This document shows, one piece after another, positions 15,153-23,719 of a DNA stretch of 64,000 nucleotides. The DNA is from Glaciecola sp028401415 (lineage in GTDB: Bacteria; Pseudomonadota; Gammaproteobacteria; Enterobacterales; Alteromonadaceae), in assembly GCF_028401415.2 (NCBI RefSeq), contig NZ_CP171821.2:930001-994000 (forward strand), given 5' to 3'. The number at the start of each line of letters is the position of its first letter. Positions within the stretch are counted from its first letter, which is position 1. The position numbers and the translations under genes are program-made. The notes beneath the pieces were generated by a model. It did no database searches. It was not told the origin of the DNA and worked only from the letters and a program-made list of their open reading frames with translations.

Positions 15153-15940
15153 GAAAGGAAGAACAAGCACCCAAAACGCCCCTTCTTAACCACTTACTTG
15201 AACTGCGAAGCCGCTTGTTACGATGCTTGCTCGTTTTTGTTTGTGCGCTAGGTATATCTTTTTATTTTGCCGAAAGTATTTATAGTTTTTTGCAGCAACC
15301 CTTGTTGGTTACTTTCGGCGAAAATAGTGAGCGCCGAATGATTTACACGGGCTTGCATGAGGCATTTTTTACTTACCTAAAATTAGCTTTTTTTAGCGCT
15401 ACCTTTATTACTTTACCGCTCATTCTAATACAAATATGGAAATTCATTGCACCAGGTCTTTATCAAGATGAGCGTCGGCATCTATCTCCGGTGTTTTTGC
15501 TCACCCCAATACTATTTTTATGTGGAGCTGCGTTGGCGTTTTTTGTGGTCATGCCTCTTGCATGGGATTTTTTTATTAGCTTTGAGTCATTCCAAGGTGA
15601 AACCGCAATAGACGTGCAATTGGAGGCAAAGGTGAGCGAGTATTTGAGCTTGGTGATCCAATTGATACTCGCCTTTGGCTTGTGTTTTGAGCTACCGATT
15701 TTACTTTTTGTTCTCTGCAAATCTGGCGTCACCACCGTCGAAAGACTCGCTTATTACCGTCGCCATGCCATTGTGGGTGTGTTTCTTATCGCTGCGTTGA
15801 TTACGCCACCCGATCTAATATCTCAAATTGCACTAGGTTTGCCTGTGATTTTACTTTACGAATTGTCCTTGTTGTTTATTCGTATTTCTGAAAAAAACAC
15901 AAAGGGAAAAGTGGCGGCAAAAACCATTGATACGCTCTAG
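15149..15940 (+). CDS. tatC: Sec-independent translocase subunit TatC
   Basis: A 263-residue polytopic membrane protein, about six helices, with the N-terminal LLNHLLELRSRLLR motif, the FFTYLKLAFF segment, IWKFIAPGLYQDERR and the RRHAIVGVFLIAALITPPD stretch, all TatC hallmarks. It binds the twin-arginine signal. It starts with GTG inside the end of tatB. Two nearby genes (1123 and 16098) encode proteins with Tat signals. Confidence 0.96.
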   Translation: MRKEEQAPKTPLLNHLLELRSRLLRCLLVFVCALGISFYFAESIYSFLQQPLLVTFGENSERRMIYTGLHEAFFTYLKLAFFSATFITLPLILIQIWKFIAPGLYQDERRHLSPVFLLTPILFLCGAALAFFVVMPLAWDFFISFESFQGETAIDVQLEAKVSEYLSLVIQLILAFGLCFELPILLFVLCKSGVTTVERLAYYRRHAIVGVFLIAALITPPDLISQIALGLPVILLYELSLLFIRISEKNTKGKVAAKTIDTL

Positions 15941-16097
15941 TTGCTAAACAAAAATGAAGTAAAACGGACATATAAAATTCACCAGATTGTCAACGAAAAC
16001 TCCATCAGATGTCATTGAAATGATTAACACTGTCAATGAGGTTGCAGTCTGCTCTTATAGAACCTCAGCGACGACTAAATTAATCAATGGAGTTACC

Positions 16098-17570
16098 ATG
16101 TTAGATTCAAAAGCCTTAGACACCAATGAACCAATCAGCAAGCTCGAAGACGCCCCTACCGAAGCAGTTTTTTCAAGACGAGATGTATTAAAAAGTGGCG
16201 GTACACTTGCCGCCAGCACTGCATTTGTTGCTCTTGCAGGCAAAACAAACGCTGCCTCTTTGCCCTATAGCAACGACTATGGTTTGCTGTCGCCTACAAT
16301 TGATAAAGCAACAGGCCTGCCGCTTATCTCGCTACCTGAGGGATTTGAATATACAAGTTTTGGCTGGACTGGCCAAATCCAAACCGACGGTTTACCCACA
16401 CCTACCGATCACGACGGAATGGCCGTGGTAGCGGCGCGGGGTAATGTGGTATCAATAGTTCGTAACCATGAGAACTCGATTGGAGAAGGTCCTAAATCTT
16501 CTCCTCGTGGTGGTATGGGCGTTTACAACGAGGCGCAACACGGCGGCACGTCCACGATGCTATTTGATGTTGTCAAAGGTCAGTTTTTATCATCATACAA
16601 CAGCTTAGGCGGATGCATTAGAAACTGTGCAGGCGGTTTAACGCCTTGGTCAACATGGCTATCATGTGAAGAAACCTTTCACGAATTTGACGGCCGTCAT
16701 CAAGGTTTTAATCACGGATATGTGTTTGAAGTTCCCGGTTTTGGCATATCTGATGGGATACCAATCCGCGAAATGGGCAGATTTTCTCATGAAGCAGTGG
16801 CTGTGGATCCTGCAACGGGTTTTGTGTATGAAACTGAAGATGCAGGTCAGTCCGCTTTTTATAAATTTGTGCCTAGCGGTGAGTGGGGCGATTTAAAATC
16901 AGGTGGGACACTTTTTGCGATGGTGTTAGATAGCACGAGTCGAGTAGACTTAAGAGGAGGACTAATGCCTGGCCAAACATGGGACGTAACATGGCAAGAG
17001 GTGCAAGACCCAGATGCAATGACTGACCGTTGCTTTGATCAAGCTTTTGATGCAGCCATTGTTGAACGAGGCGAAGGTTGCTGGTATGACGAAGGCATAA
17101 TCTATTTCGTATCGACTTCGGGAGGTGCAGCGAACCTCGGCCAAATATTCTCTTACGACCCACGCAAAGAACAACTCACATTGGTTTACGAATCGACAGA
17201 TGCTAGTGAAATGGACGGACCAGACAATATCGCAATTAGTCCAAGAGGTAACATGCTTTTATGCGAAGATGGTGGCTCAGATCCTAAACGTCTAATCGGC
17301 CTTACGCAATCTGGAAATACCTTCCCGTTCTGCGAAAACAATATCTCTCTTGACCAAGGTGACCTCGCTTTAATCAATGGCATTTACCCAGGTACACAAG
17401 AAAATTTCTGGGATGATGTAGGCCCTTCAACAAACGGTAGCGAAAGACGAAGCTTCACCAGTCGAGAATGGGCAGGCGCCTGTTTTTATGGTCGCTGGCT
17501 GTTTGTCAACATTCAATCTCCTGGGGTGACATTTGCGATTACTGGGCCATGGGAAAATGGCGCACTTTAA
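16098..17570 (+). CDS. Tat-exported PhoX-family (DUF839) protein
   Basis: About 490 residues. A twin-arginine signal (FSRRDVLKSGGTLAAS) lies roughly 30 residues from the start and is followed by an Ala-rich cleavage site. The body has PhoX/DUF839 features: PTDHDGMAVV, IVRNHEN, a CAGGLTPWSTWLSCEETF block and FSHEAVAVDPATGFVYETED, then DGPDNIAISPRGNMLLCEDG. PhoX proteins are calcium/iron phosphatases of the periplasm or surface; this one is shorter than well-studied PhoX, so enzymatic identity is unproven. ATG 16098 follows GGAG at good spacing; an upstream TTG (15987) frame looks less likely. It lies directly after tatABC. Confidence 0.82.
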   Translation: MLDSKALDTNEPISKLEDAPTEAVFSRRDVLKSGGTLAASTAFVALAGKTNAASLPYSNDYGLLSPTIDKATGLPLISLPEGFEYTSFGWTGQIQTDGLPTPTDHDGMAVVAARGNVVSIVRNHENSIGEGPKSSPRGGMGVYNEAQHGGTSTMLFDVVKGQFLSSYNSLGGCIRNCAGGLTPWSTWLSCEETFHEFDGRHQGFNHGYVFEVPGFGISDGIPIREMGRFSHEAVAVDPATGFVYETEDAGQSAFYKFVPSGEWGDLKSGGTLFAMVLDSTSRVDLRGGLMPGQTWDVTWQEVQDPDAMTDRCFDQAFDAAIVERGEGCWYDEGIIYFVSTSGGAANLGQIFSYDPRKEQLTLVYESTDASEMDGPDNIAISPRGNMLLCEDGGSDPKRLIGLTQSGNTFPFCENNISLDQGDLALINGIYPGTQENFWDDVGPSTNGSERRSFTSREWAGACFYGRWLFVNIQSPGVTFAITGPWENGAL

Positions 17571-17646
17571 TCAATGACCGGCCTATAATTAAGGAATATC
17601 AAGCGCAACTTACCGCGTCTGATCACTTACCAAAGAGGATAAGATC

Positions 17647-18210
17647 ATGCAAATTTTGAAAAGCTTCGCTTTTTATATTGGCTTAACGCTGTGCGGCGCA
17701 GCAAACGCAGCCATTATAGAAACTAATATTGGCAATATTGAAACGGGCTCTGTACTTGGAGACAGCGGCTGGCTGATTGAAGATACCTTTACTGCAGATG
17801 CACTTAATTTTTACACTTTTAGCATTTCAGATGCTATTGACCTGAAAATTGAGGCGATAGCGGATATTGCAATTGGCCTTAGTATTTATTCAGGAACCAT
17901 CAGCAACGCATCTGGCATTATCTTCAATAATGACAGTGACTTCAGCGATTTTACTACTAAGCTCGAATATATCGCCGGGGTATCCGCACTCTTACCCGGA
18001 TTTGATAATTCACCTGTCAGAGCACTTTTAGCAAGTGGCGATTATACGGTTGCCGTAGGGGGTAATCAGGGTATGTTCGATATGTTCTCTCGCTTCGATT
18101 ATAGCTTGAGTTTTACAGATGCAAGTAGCATAAACACTGTGAGTGCCCCACCGCTGGCGTTTTTCATTGCTTACTTAGCAATGCTGGTGATAACCCTTCG
18201 AAAATCTTAA
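17647..18210 (+). CDS. Secreted protein with PEP-CTERM-like C-terminal sorting signal
   Basis: A 187-residue protein with an N-terminal signal peptide (FAFYIGLTLCGAANA, cleavage near residue 21). At the C-terminus are VSAPPLAFFIAYLAMLVIT then LRKS, that is a short Pro motif, one hydrophobic helix and a basic end, the tripartite form of PEP-CTERM/exosortase substrates in marine gammaproteobacteria. The middle is beta-rich and resembles the pre-peptidase-like domains common in such proteins (DSGWLIEDTFTADALNFYTF). No exosortase gene is in the window. A terminator follows at 18225-18254. Confidence 0.65.
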   Translation: MQILKSFAFYIGLTLCGAANAAIIETNIGNIETGSVLGDSGWLIEDTFTADALNFYTFSISDAIDLKIEAIADIAIGLSIYSGTISNASGIIFNNDSDFSDFTTKLEYIAGVSALLPGFDNSPVRALLASGDYTVAVGGNQGMFDMFSRFDYSLSFTDASSINTVSAPPLAFFIAYLAMLVITLRKS

Positions 18211-18224
18211 AAGTAGTGTTGGAT

Positions 18225-18254
18225 AAAAGGAGGTTTCGGCCTCCTTTTATTTTG
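18225..18254 (+). terminator. Rho-independent terminator after the PEP-CTERM-like gene
   Basis: Nine-bp perfect stem AAAAGGAGG / CCTCCTTTT with a 6-nt loop, followed by ATTTT. It lies 15 bases after the stop codon at 18210. Confidence 0.85.
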
Positions 18255-18845
18255 GCTGTGATAATGATGATTTGCGCGCGGCAAACTGCGATGCCATAGT
18301 CGTTAAAGATGGTAACATGTACTATCTTTTGTCAGTCTATCTTGAGTTTGGGATTAAGCCTTTCGATAAGTTCTAATCCTTAGTGTACATTACGATTTCA
18401 CATTTGTGGCATTTCTTATTTGAACGCTGTGCTATGAACCCAAGCGGCTATCGACGAATAAGATGAAGGCGCCAGCATTGAAGATATCACGCCGTTTTGG
18501 CGCCTGCTGACGCCTAAAGATAAAATTACAAAACGCTTAAGTATTGATCCTGAGTTTATTGAAAAGCAATGGACGCTGGAGGAAGAAAGTGACTTATCAT
18601 CTTATCAAGGCAGGTAACGCTCGGGCCAGATGATCCGCGTGATGAAAGCTCAGCGCTGGTTGCCGATCCTGTTACAGATCAAAGTCCTCTCGCTAATTAA
18701 TCCGAATTAATCCGAATTAGTCTCGACTTGATCTTACATTCCTCTTGAAAAATTAGAGAGTTACCCGTTTTGATAAAGGTGTCAAATCTTTTAATCAAAA
18801 GTAAACGCGCTAAATCACAGCGCACTAAGACCGGTGACTATGTAT
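18255..18845. other. Degenerate intergenic region
   Basis: About 590 bases without an intact gene. It holds the broken frame described at 18462-18617 and a short tandem repeat of AATTAATCCG (two and a half copies, 18695-18719). Nothing else was recognised. It looks like eroding former coding DNA. Confidence 0.5.
18462..18617 (+). pseudogene. Gene remnant containing an ITPFWRLLTPKDKI motif
   Basis: A 51-codon open stretch, bounded by TAA at 18459 and 18615, encodes IEDITPFWRLLTPKDKITKR followed by LSIDPEFIEKQWTLEEE. The PFWRLL...KDKI...L segment recalls the small domain that follows or stands beside MGMT (O6-alkylguanine transferase) family proteins, but this is recollection, not a search result. 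The stop just upstream and the lack of a start suggest a pseudogene. Confidence 0.35.
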
Positions 18846-18883
18846 AAAAAAGGGTCTCCACATGCGTGTAAGGCCCTTTTTTT
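18846..18883. terminator. Bidirectional terminator downstream of the metalloprotease gene
   Basis: AAAAAAGGG pairs with CCCTTTTTT around a 19-nt loop, with T-runs on both strands. It lies about 30 bases beyond the stop of the leftward gene 18911-21277 and would end its transcript. Confidence 0.7.
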
Positions 18884-18910
18884 CATTTGCGAAAGTTTCC
18901 CCCTCGTCGA

Positions 18911-21277
18911 TTATCGAACAGTCACATTTCTAAATATACTCTCGCCATCCGGGTTGGTAACATCGTGATCCATGACGAAGTAGAGATGAGAGAAGCCACC
19001 GGTATAATACTGTCCAATTGGAATACTGAAGCTTTGAAAATTGCCGTTACCTGTGTAAGTAAAGTCTCTAACCCCCCAGTTTTGCGTGCCAAACACTTGC
19101 AAAGTGGCTGAGTCTTCAATCGCATCATTAGAGTCGAAACCAATGCCGTGAATCTCGCCTTGTGAGCTAGATGCGAACTCAAACTCTAACATCGTGTCGG
19201 CAGTAACAGTGGTGGGTAACGGCACTTTTAACCAGCGGTTGCCATTAATTTGCAAGCCAGCGCCGGCCTCTACAACTGTAAAACTACCCTCAACATTTTG
19301 ACTTCCGGCATAATTGACTACGCCTAAGGCATTAAAATCAATCACGTCAGAGCTTGCTGTGTCTTCATATACCGTAATATCGCTGAAAACACTTTGTGCA
19401 TTGGGTGAGTTGACATCATGATCCATGGCAAAAAACATGTTTGATACTGAACCGGTGTAAAGCTGTCCGATTGGGATAACAAATCGTTGTTCATCGCCAC
19501 TTCCGTCATATCGATAGGTTCGATTGCCCCAGAACTGCGTGCCCCAAACAGACAGCGTTCGCAATTGTTCAATGGTGTTGTTATTGTCTAAACCAATACC
19601 ATGGATTTCCCCTTGGGCATTTGATGCAAAAGTGAACTCGAGCACGGTGTTAGGCGTGATGTTGTAGGCAAAATCAATTTTCTGCCAGCGGTTTCCATCA
19701 AGCGCTAAGGAAAAGCCGTCATCACCTACGTTTACCGTGCCCTCTTCATCTTGACTTCCACCATACGATGATAAGGTGTAATCATTAAAGTTTAAGAAGT
19801 CCGAAGAAGATGGCGGTGTGACGGTCACCGTAAATAACTGTCGGTCGATGCCAAAGCTATTGCTTGCAGAGATTTGCACTTCGTTATCTCCCACTTGACC
19901 TGCGCTTGGCGTCCATTCGAGCGTACCATCAGCTGCCAAGGTCATGCCTGCAGGCGCTATATCTAAGTTTAAAGATACATCGTCACCATTGAATTCTATT
20001 CGCCCTGCTGCATTATAGCTATACGCCACACCCGCTTGCGCTGATGTATTTGCAGAAGAGGTAATTTCAGCTGGGATCCCTTCACTTACGCATCCAGCAA
20101 AACTCAATTCACTTTCAATTTGCGCGACGCTGCAATTAGAAAAGGTATCCGAGCCATTGATAGAGGGTGCCATTAAGAATGGGCCTGCCCCAGTAATTGT
20201 GCAACCTGCCACATCACCATCGTGTTCTGCCCCGAAATTATGACCAAGTTCATGAGCAACGACGAGTGAGGTTAAGGTAGTTCCTCTGAAATTAACAAAT
20301 TCTTGAGACAGTCCTATCGCAAAACTGTTACACAGTGCACCAACAAATGCTATCCCAAGTGTATTGCCATTTAAGTCTTTACCCGTAAACAAATGCTTTA
20401 CACCACCAAGGGGAACGTTAGCGCTAGCATAATCACGAAATGCAAACAGCAGGCTTTCTGCATTGGTAGAGGTAAGCGGGCCGTTGTTCGATAAGGCGCG
20501 TGTATCAACTATGTTGAGATAAACATTTAGCTGCTCAGAAAAAATACCGTCAACGATATTCATTTGCGCGAGCATATTCGCCTCTCCGTTACCTGAAAAG
20601 GCATCATCGTATTCGCTATCAGCGACTAATGAGATATCAATAGAACGAATTTCGCCAGCCGCAAGTTGAACTGGCGGACCGTCGGGGATATTAAGCGCAT
20701 CTAAAAGGTTTAAGCTATCGTGGTTGTGGCCGCTAACGCCGCATGTCGCTTTATAAACCACATCTTTTGCACGATAAACAATGAGGTAATCGTTGTTGCT
20801 CAAGGTTTTAAAGTTCTGCGCCAAATAGCTTAAATCCTCCAAACCGGCTCTTACTTCAGTCGCTAGCGCTAATTCAAGCTTTTCACGCGAATCCAATAAA
20901 TAAAGGTCGGTTCCATCATAGAATGCGCCTGACCATATTCCGTTGTGATTAGTAAATCGCGCCCACGTGTCGCCTGCTCCTGCTACACTGCCGCGATAAA
21001 ATTCTATTTCGGTTTCCAGCGATTCAACTTTACCTTTAGGAAAAATCCCGCTGTTGTCGCTTAGCTTGAAACGAAGCGGCTTCGCAAAAAATCCACGATT
21101 AAGAATAAGTTCCTGTTCGCCATCAACTTGTTTGTTGATAATGGCTGCACCGCTGTGAGCGGCTGTAATTTCAAATTCTGATGCACTTGCCGCGGCGCTC
21201 ATGACAATGAGTGATGCAACAAATGTCACTAGTCGCAAAAAAGAGCGATAGAAGGGTTTTGAATGGATAATTAACAT
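18911..21277 (-). CDS. Secreted reprolysin-like zinc metalloprotease with duplicated C-terminal domain
   Basis: A 788-residue secreted protein. Signal peptide at residues 1-33 (FLRLVTFVASLIVMSAAASA), a prodomain-like region, then an M12-type metzincin domain with the zinc motif HELGHNFGAEHDGD near residue 345 and paired cysteines after it. Residues about 405-490 form an Ig/cadherin-like putative-Ig domain (TLEWTPSAGQVGDNEVQISA). The last 300 residues are two tandem, clearly homologous domains of about 145 residues (493-638 and 644-788), each with a GNRW motif, SQGEIHGIG or AQGEIHGIG, a GTQ.WG motif and MDHDV. These are probably beta-sandwich binding modules. The protease likely degrades extracellular protein. 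Confidence 0.87.
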   Translation of the reverse strand: MLIIHSKPFYRSFLRLVTFVASLIVMSAAASASEFEITAAHSGAAIINKQVDGEQELILNRGFFAKPLRFKLSDNSGIFPKGKVESLETEIEFYRGSVAGAGDTWARFTNHNGIWSGAFYDGTDLYLLDSREKLELALATEVRAGLEDLSYLAQNFKTLSNNDYLIVYRAKDVVYKATCGVSGHNHDSLNLLDALNIPDGPPVQLAAGEIRSIDISLVADSEYDDAFSGNGEANMLAQMNIVDGIFSEQLNVYLNIVDTRALSNNGPLTSTNAESLLFAFRDYASANVPLGGVKHLFTGKDLNGNTLGIAFVGALCNSFAIGLSQEFVNFRGTTLTSLVVAHELGHNFGAEHDGDVAGCTITGAGPFLMAPSINGSDTFSNCSVAQIESELSFAGCVSEGIPAEITSSANTSAQAGVAYSYNAAGRIEFNGDDVSLNLDIAPAGMTLAADGTLEWTPSAGQVGDNEVQISASNSFGIDRQLFTVTVTPPSSSDFLNFNDYTLSSYGGSQDEEGTVNVGDDGFSLALDGNRWQKIDFAYNITPNTVLEFTFASNAQGEIHGIGLDNNNTIEQLRTLSVWGTQFWGNRTYRYDGSGDEQRFVIPIGQLYTGSVSNMFFAMDHDVNSPNAQSVFSDITVYEDTASSDVIDFNALGVVNYAGSQNVEGSFTVVEAGAGLQINGNRWLKVPLPTTVTADTMLEFEFASSSQGEIHGIGFDSNDAIEDSATLQVFGTQNWGVRDFTYTGNGNFQSFSIPIGQYYTGGFSHLYFVMDHDVTNPDGESIFRNVTVR

Positions 21278-21579
21278 TAACTTTTTACCTCACAAGCGCA
21301 TAAGCATCCGAGACCTTAAGTCGTATATGGACAATTGCGCAGGGTGTCGATTCATCATCAACAATTAAAGGATCACATTCAGGGGTGAAATAAGTAGCCA
21401 GAATGGCCGATTGAGCTTGAGGAATATTGAATCTACTTCTCAATTTTATGACGACTAGCGCACACCTACTTCACGGCTGAATACCGTTTTGTATCGCGAG
21501 TTGAATTGTCATAATCCCACAATAAACGAGCAAATACTACGCTTTAGATTAAATTAAAATGAACAAAGATAAACACGCT
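21278..21579. other. Intergenic region without recognised features
   Basis: About 300 bases between the metalloprotease start and the cmoM stop, both leftward. It must contain the metalloprotease promoter and the cmoM transcript end, but no convincing hairpin or box was identified. Confidence 0.4.
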
Positions 21580-22368
21580 CTAACACTTTTGTAATTGTAG
21601 ATAAAAATACTTGCCAAGCCACATATACGGTTCGTGAACACTGTACTGCTTTTCGAGCGCAAGGAGTTGCGCAAATTTTGATTCTTGCATCGACGGCTCA
21701 CGCATATAGTCGTGAAAACAGCGCAGACCAGCCTGAATGTTGATGGTGACATCATCCCGTTTTGCAAGATGAGTCAGAACCTGCTTTGGCGATTGAGGGT
21801 TGTGGGGGTTCAGACGCACCACGTTACGCACTTTCATGCCCTTATCAATGTACTCAAAGTTGCCGTAAATCGCATTATTAAACAACATGGCATCATGATT
21901 GAAAAAACTTAAACTCAAGACCCCGCCTTCATTCAGTTGCTCAATAAGTTTGTCAAGCACGCAAAGCGGTTCAACCAGCCATTCTAAAACGGCATGACAA
22001 AGAATAATGTCGAAGCGCTTGTGACTTGCCAACGCTTTAACGGCATAATCTTCAAGTGATTGCTTGATAAATTGACACTCCGGAAAGTCCTTCAATCGCT
22101 GTCGCGCAAGCGTTAATGCATCATCAGACACATCAACTAAGGTTGTATGATGGCCGTTTTGCGCAAATTCCAAACTCATGATACCGGTCCCAGCACCAGC
22201 ATCTAACACCGTGCGCGCAAGTTCTTGATGAATGAGCGGCTTAAGAAAGTGCAATAATTGGAGATGGCGCAGACGACCTTTGGTTGTTCCATAAATATTC
22301 CGGTCAAACTTGTTGGCAATACCGTCAAAACTGCCCGATTGGGCGCGATTAATCTTCGAATCGCTCAT
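21580..22368 (-). CDS. cmoM: tRNA 5-carboxymethoxyuridine methyltransferase
   Basis: A 262-residue class I SAM methyltransferase. The N-terminal FDGIANKFDRNIYGTTKGRLR is diagnostic of CmoM (formerly SmtA), followed by the SAM motif VLDAGAGTGIMSLEFA, ILCHAVLEWLVEP and the C-terminal GLRCFHDYMRE. CmoM forms the methyl ester of cmo5U at position 34 of certain tRNAs. Its ATG overlaps the stop of the upstream nif3-type gene (ATGA), so the two are translationally coupled. Confidence 0.94.
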   Translation of the reverse strand: MSDSKINRAQSGSFDGIANKFDRNIYGTTKGRLRHLQLLHFLKPLIHQELARTVLDAGAGTGIMSLEFAQNGHHTTLVDVSDDALTLARQRLKDFPECQFIKQSLEDYAVKALASHKRFDIILCHAVLEWLVEPLCVLDKLIEQLNEGGVLSLSFFNHDAMLFNNAIYGNFEYIDKGMKVRNVVRLNPHNPQSPKQVLTHLAKRDDVTINIQAGLRCFHDYMREPSMQESKFAQLLALEKQYSVHEPYMWLGKYFYLQLQKC

Positions 22369-23144
22369 GCTGGATTGTCAATATCCACAAAGCTAACCTC
22401 AAGGCCAAAGGTACTTTGTAAATACTCGCCCACTGTCTTTACCCCATATCGCTCAGTCGCATGATGACCGAGTGCGAAATAATCAATATCAAGTTCACGT
22501 GCGCTGTGCGTGGTTTGTTCAGATATTTCACCTGATATAAATGCGTCAATTCGATGGTGGCTGGTGGGACTATCTCCTTGAAGCGCTGCGAAATGGTCGA
22601 TATACCCTTGACCGCCACCTGTACACCATGCAAGACGTCGAATGGTATCTTTATTACCAATACTTATAGACTTGCGCCCCAGAGCTGACTCGAAGCGACC
22701 TGCTAATTCTGCATGACTAGCAGGTGAGCTTAACTCCCCGACCATCACGATACCTTCGGGCGTAATTGTTTCAATCGGACGAACGGCACTGATTCCAAGC
22801 ACCTTTCCAAGCATAGCGTTGTTGCCCATTGACGGGTGCACATCTAAGGGGAGATGATAAGCAAACAAGTTAATATCGTGTTGCAGTAAACGACTGATTC
22901 GACGCTTTTTCATACCAACAATGCTATAGGGCTCATTTTTCCAAAAATAGCCATGGTGAACTAAAATGGCATCTGCCTGCTGTTTGATAGCAGATTCAAT
23001 TAAGGCTTGGCTTGCCGTTACGCCCGTAACCACTTTATTGATTTGAGCCTTACCTTCCACTTGAAGTCCGTTTGGACAATAATCTTTGATTAAAGCTGGA
23101 CTTAATAGGGTGTCTAGTTCGCTCAAAAGCTCTTCTCGATGCAA
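22365..23144 (-). CDS. Nif3/YbgI-family dinuclear metal-centre protein
   Basis: Family landmarks: YCPNGLQVEG, the metal-site VHHGYFWK, FAYHLPLDVHPSMGNN, a CTGGGQGYID motif and the C-terminal GHHATERYGVKTVGEYLQ. YbgI-type proteins carry two metals and are annotated as GTP cyclohydrolase-like or metal-insertion related; the true role is unsettled. The start is placed at a TTG (23142-23144) because AAGGAG lies six bases upstream and the length (259) then matches the family. The ATG-initiated form (from 23213) would add 23 hydrophobic residues not typical of it. Confidence 0.9.
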   Translation of the reverse strand: MHREELLSELDTLLSPALIKDYCPNGLQVEGKAQINKVVTGVTASQALIESAIKQQADAILVHHGYFWKNEPYSIVGMKKRRISRLLQHDINLFAYHLPLDVHPSMGNNAMLGKVLGISAVRPIETITPEGIVMVGELSSPASHAELAGRFESALGRKSISIGNKDTIRRLAWCTGGGQGYIDHFAALQGDSPTSHHRIDAFISGEISEQTTHSARELDIDYFALGHHATERYGVKTVGEYLQSTFGLEVSFVDIDNPA

Positions 23145-23181
23145 TTTTGGCTCCTTTTGTGAAGAAATTAGACTTTTACGC

Positions 23182-23199
23182 AAGTTTATGTATAAACTT
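23182..23199. promoter_or_regulatory. 18-bp palindrome between divergent genes
   Basis: AAGTTTATGTATAAACTT has perfect 7-bp arms around TGTA. It lies between the leftward nif3-type gene and the rightward gene at 23244, where the promoters of both must be. It is a candidate operator; no regulator can be proposed. Confidence 0.4.
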
Positions 23200-23243
23200 A
23201 GAAATATTAACACTATTACAACAATAAAGGTTGATTTTACTCG

Positions 23244-23645
23244 ATGAGCAAACTAGACAAAGACAGCGTATTAGAAAAATTTACTAAGGCCTATGAGGCG
23301 GCTAATGGTAAAGCACCAACTATCGAAGCCAAAGGAGGCTGGTATAGCGTTGACGGTGGTAAAAACGTGCGTTTGGCTCAGCTAGAAGAAATGGCAGATG
23401 AGTTGGGTGGGGCTAGCGCTCCAGCCGCTAAGAAGGCAGCACCTGCAGCTAAGAAAGCAGCGGAAAAAGATGCCCCTACTCCAGAGAAAAAGGCCGCAGA
23501 ATCCAAACCGGCTGCTAAAAAGAAGGCCGCGCCTGAGAAAGCTACACCTAAGAAAACGAAAAAGCCAGCAAGCGCTTTTTCTGTGAAAGACTTTTACACT
23601 CAGCAGATTAAAGAAGCCAACCCTGGCAACAAAGCGCCTCGATAA
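23244..23645 (+). CDS. Small basic protein with Lys/Ala-rich histone H1-like tail
   Basis: A 133-residue protein. The first 55 residues form a compact domain (KFTKAYEAANGKAPTIEAK then GGWYSVDGGKNVRLAQLEEM). Residues 56-110 are a low-complexity Ala/Lys/Pro tract with repeated AAKKAAP units like the tails of bacterial histone H1-like proteins and AlgP. A short C-terminal segment (FSVKDFYTQQIKEANPG) follows. Nucleic-acid binding by the tail is inference. The high-copy AAG/GCT repeats make the tract prone to length change. A strong terminator follows. Confidence 0.75.
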   Translation: MSKLDKDSVLEKFTKAYEAANGKAPTIEAKGGWYSVDGGKNVRLAQLEEMADELGGASAPAAKKAAPAAKKAAEKDAPTPEKKAAESKPAAKKKAAPEKATPKKTKKPASAFSVKDFYTQQIKEANPGNKAPR

Positions 23646-23663
23646 GCTTGACAATTGGATAAT

Positions 23664-23694
23664 AAAAAACAGCACTCTAGGTGCTGTTTTTTTT
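23664..23694 (+). terminator. Strong rho-independent terminator
   Basis: Twelve-bp perfect stem AAAAAACAGCAC / GTGCTGTTTTTT, 5-nt loop TCTAG, then TT. It ends the 23244 gene and, having A/T arms on both sides, may also serve the leftward sohB transcript, whose stop is at 23720. Confidence 0.9.
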
Positions 23695-23719
23695 GTTTAT
23701 CGTTGCACAAACATGCTAC

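Noticed and set aside
18695..18719. Tandem AATTAATCCG units as a possible CRISPR or iteron array
   Set aside because: Only two and a half units with no spacers and no replication or cas genes nearby.
23382..23675. 97-codon frame antisense to the Lys/Ala-rich gene
   Set aside because: It is Phe/Leu/Arg-rich only because it is the complement of AAG/GCT repeats.
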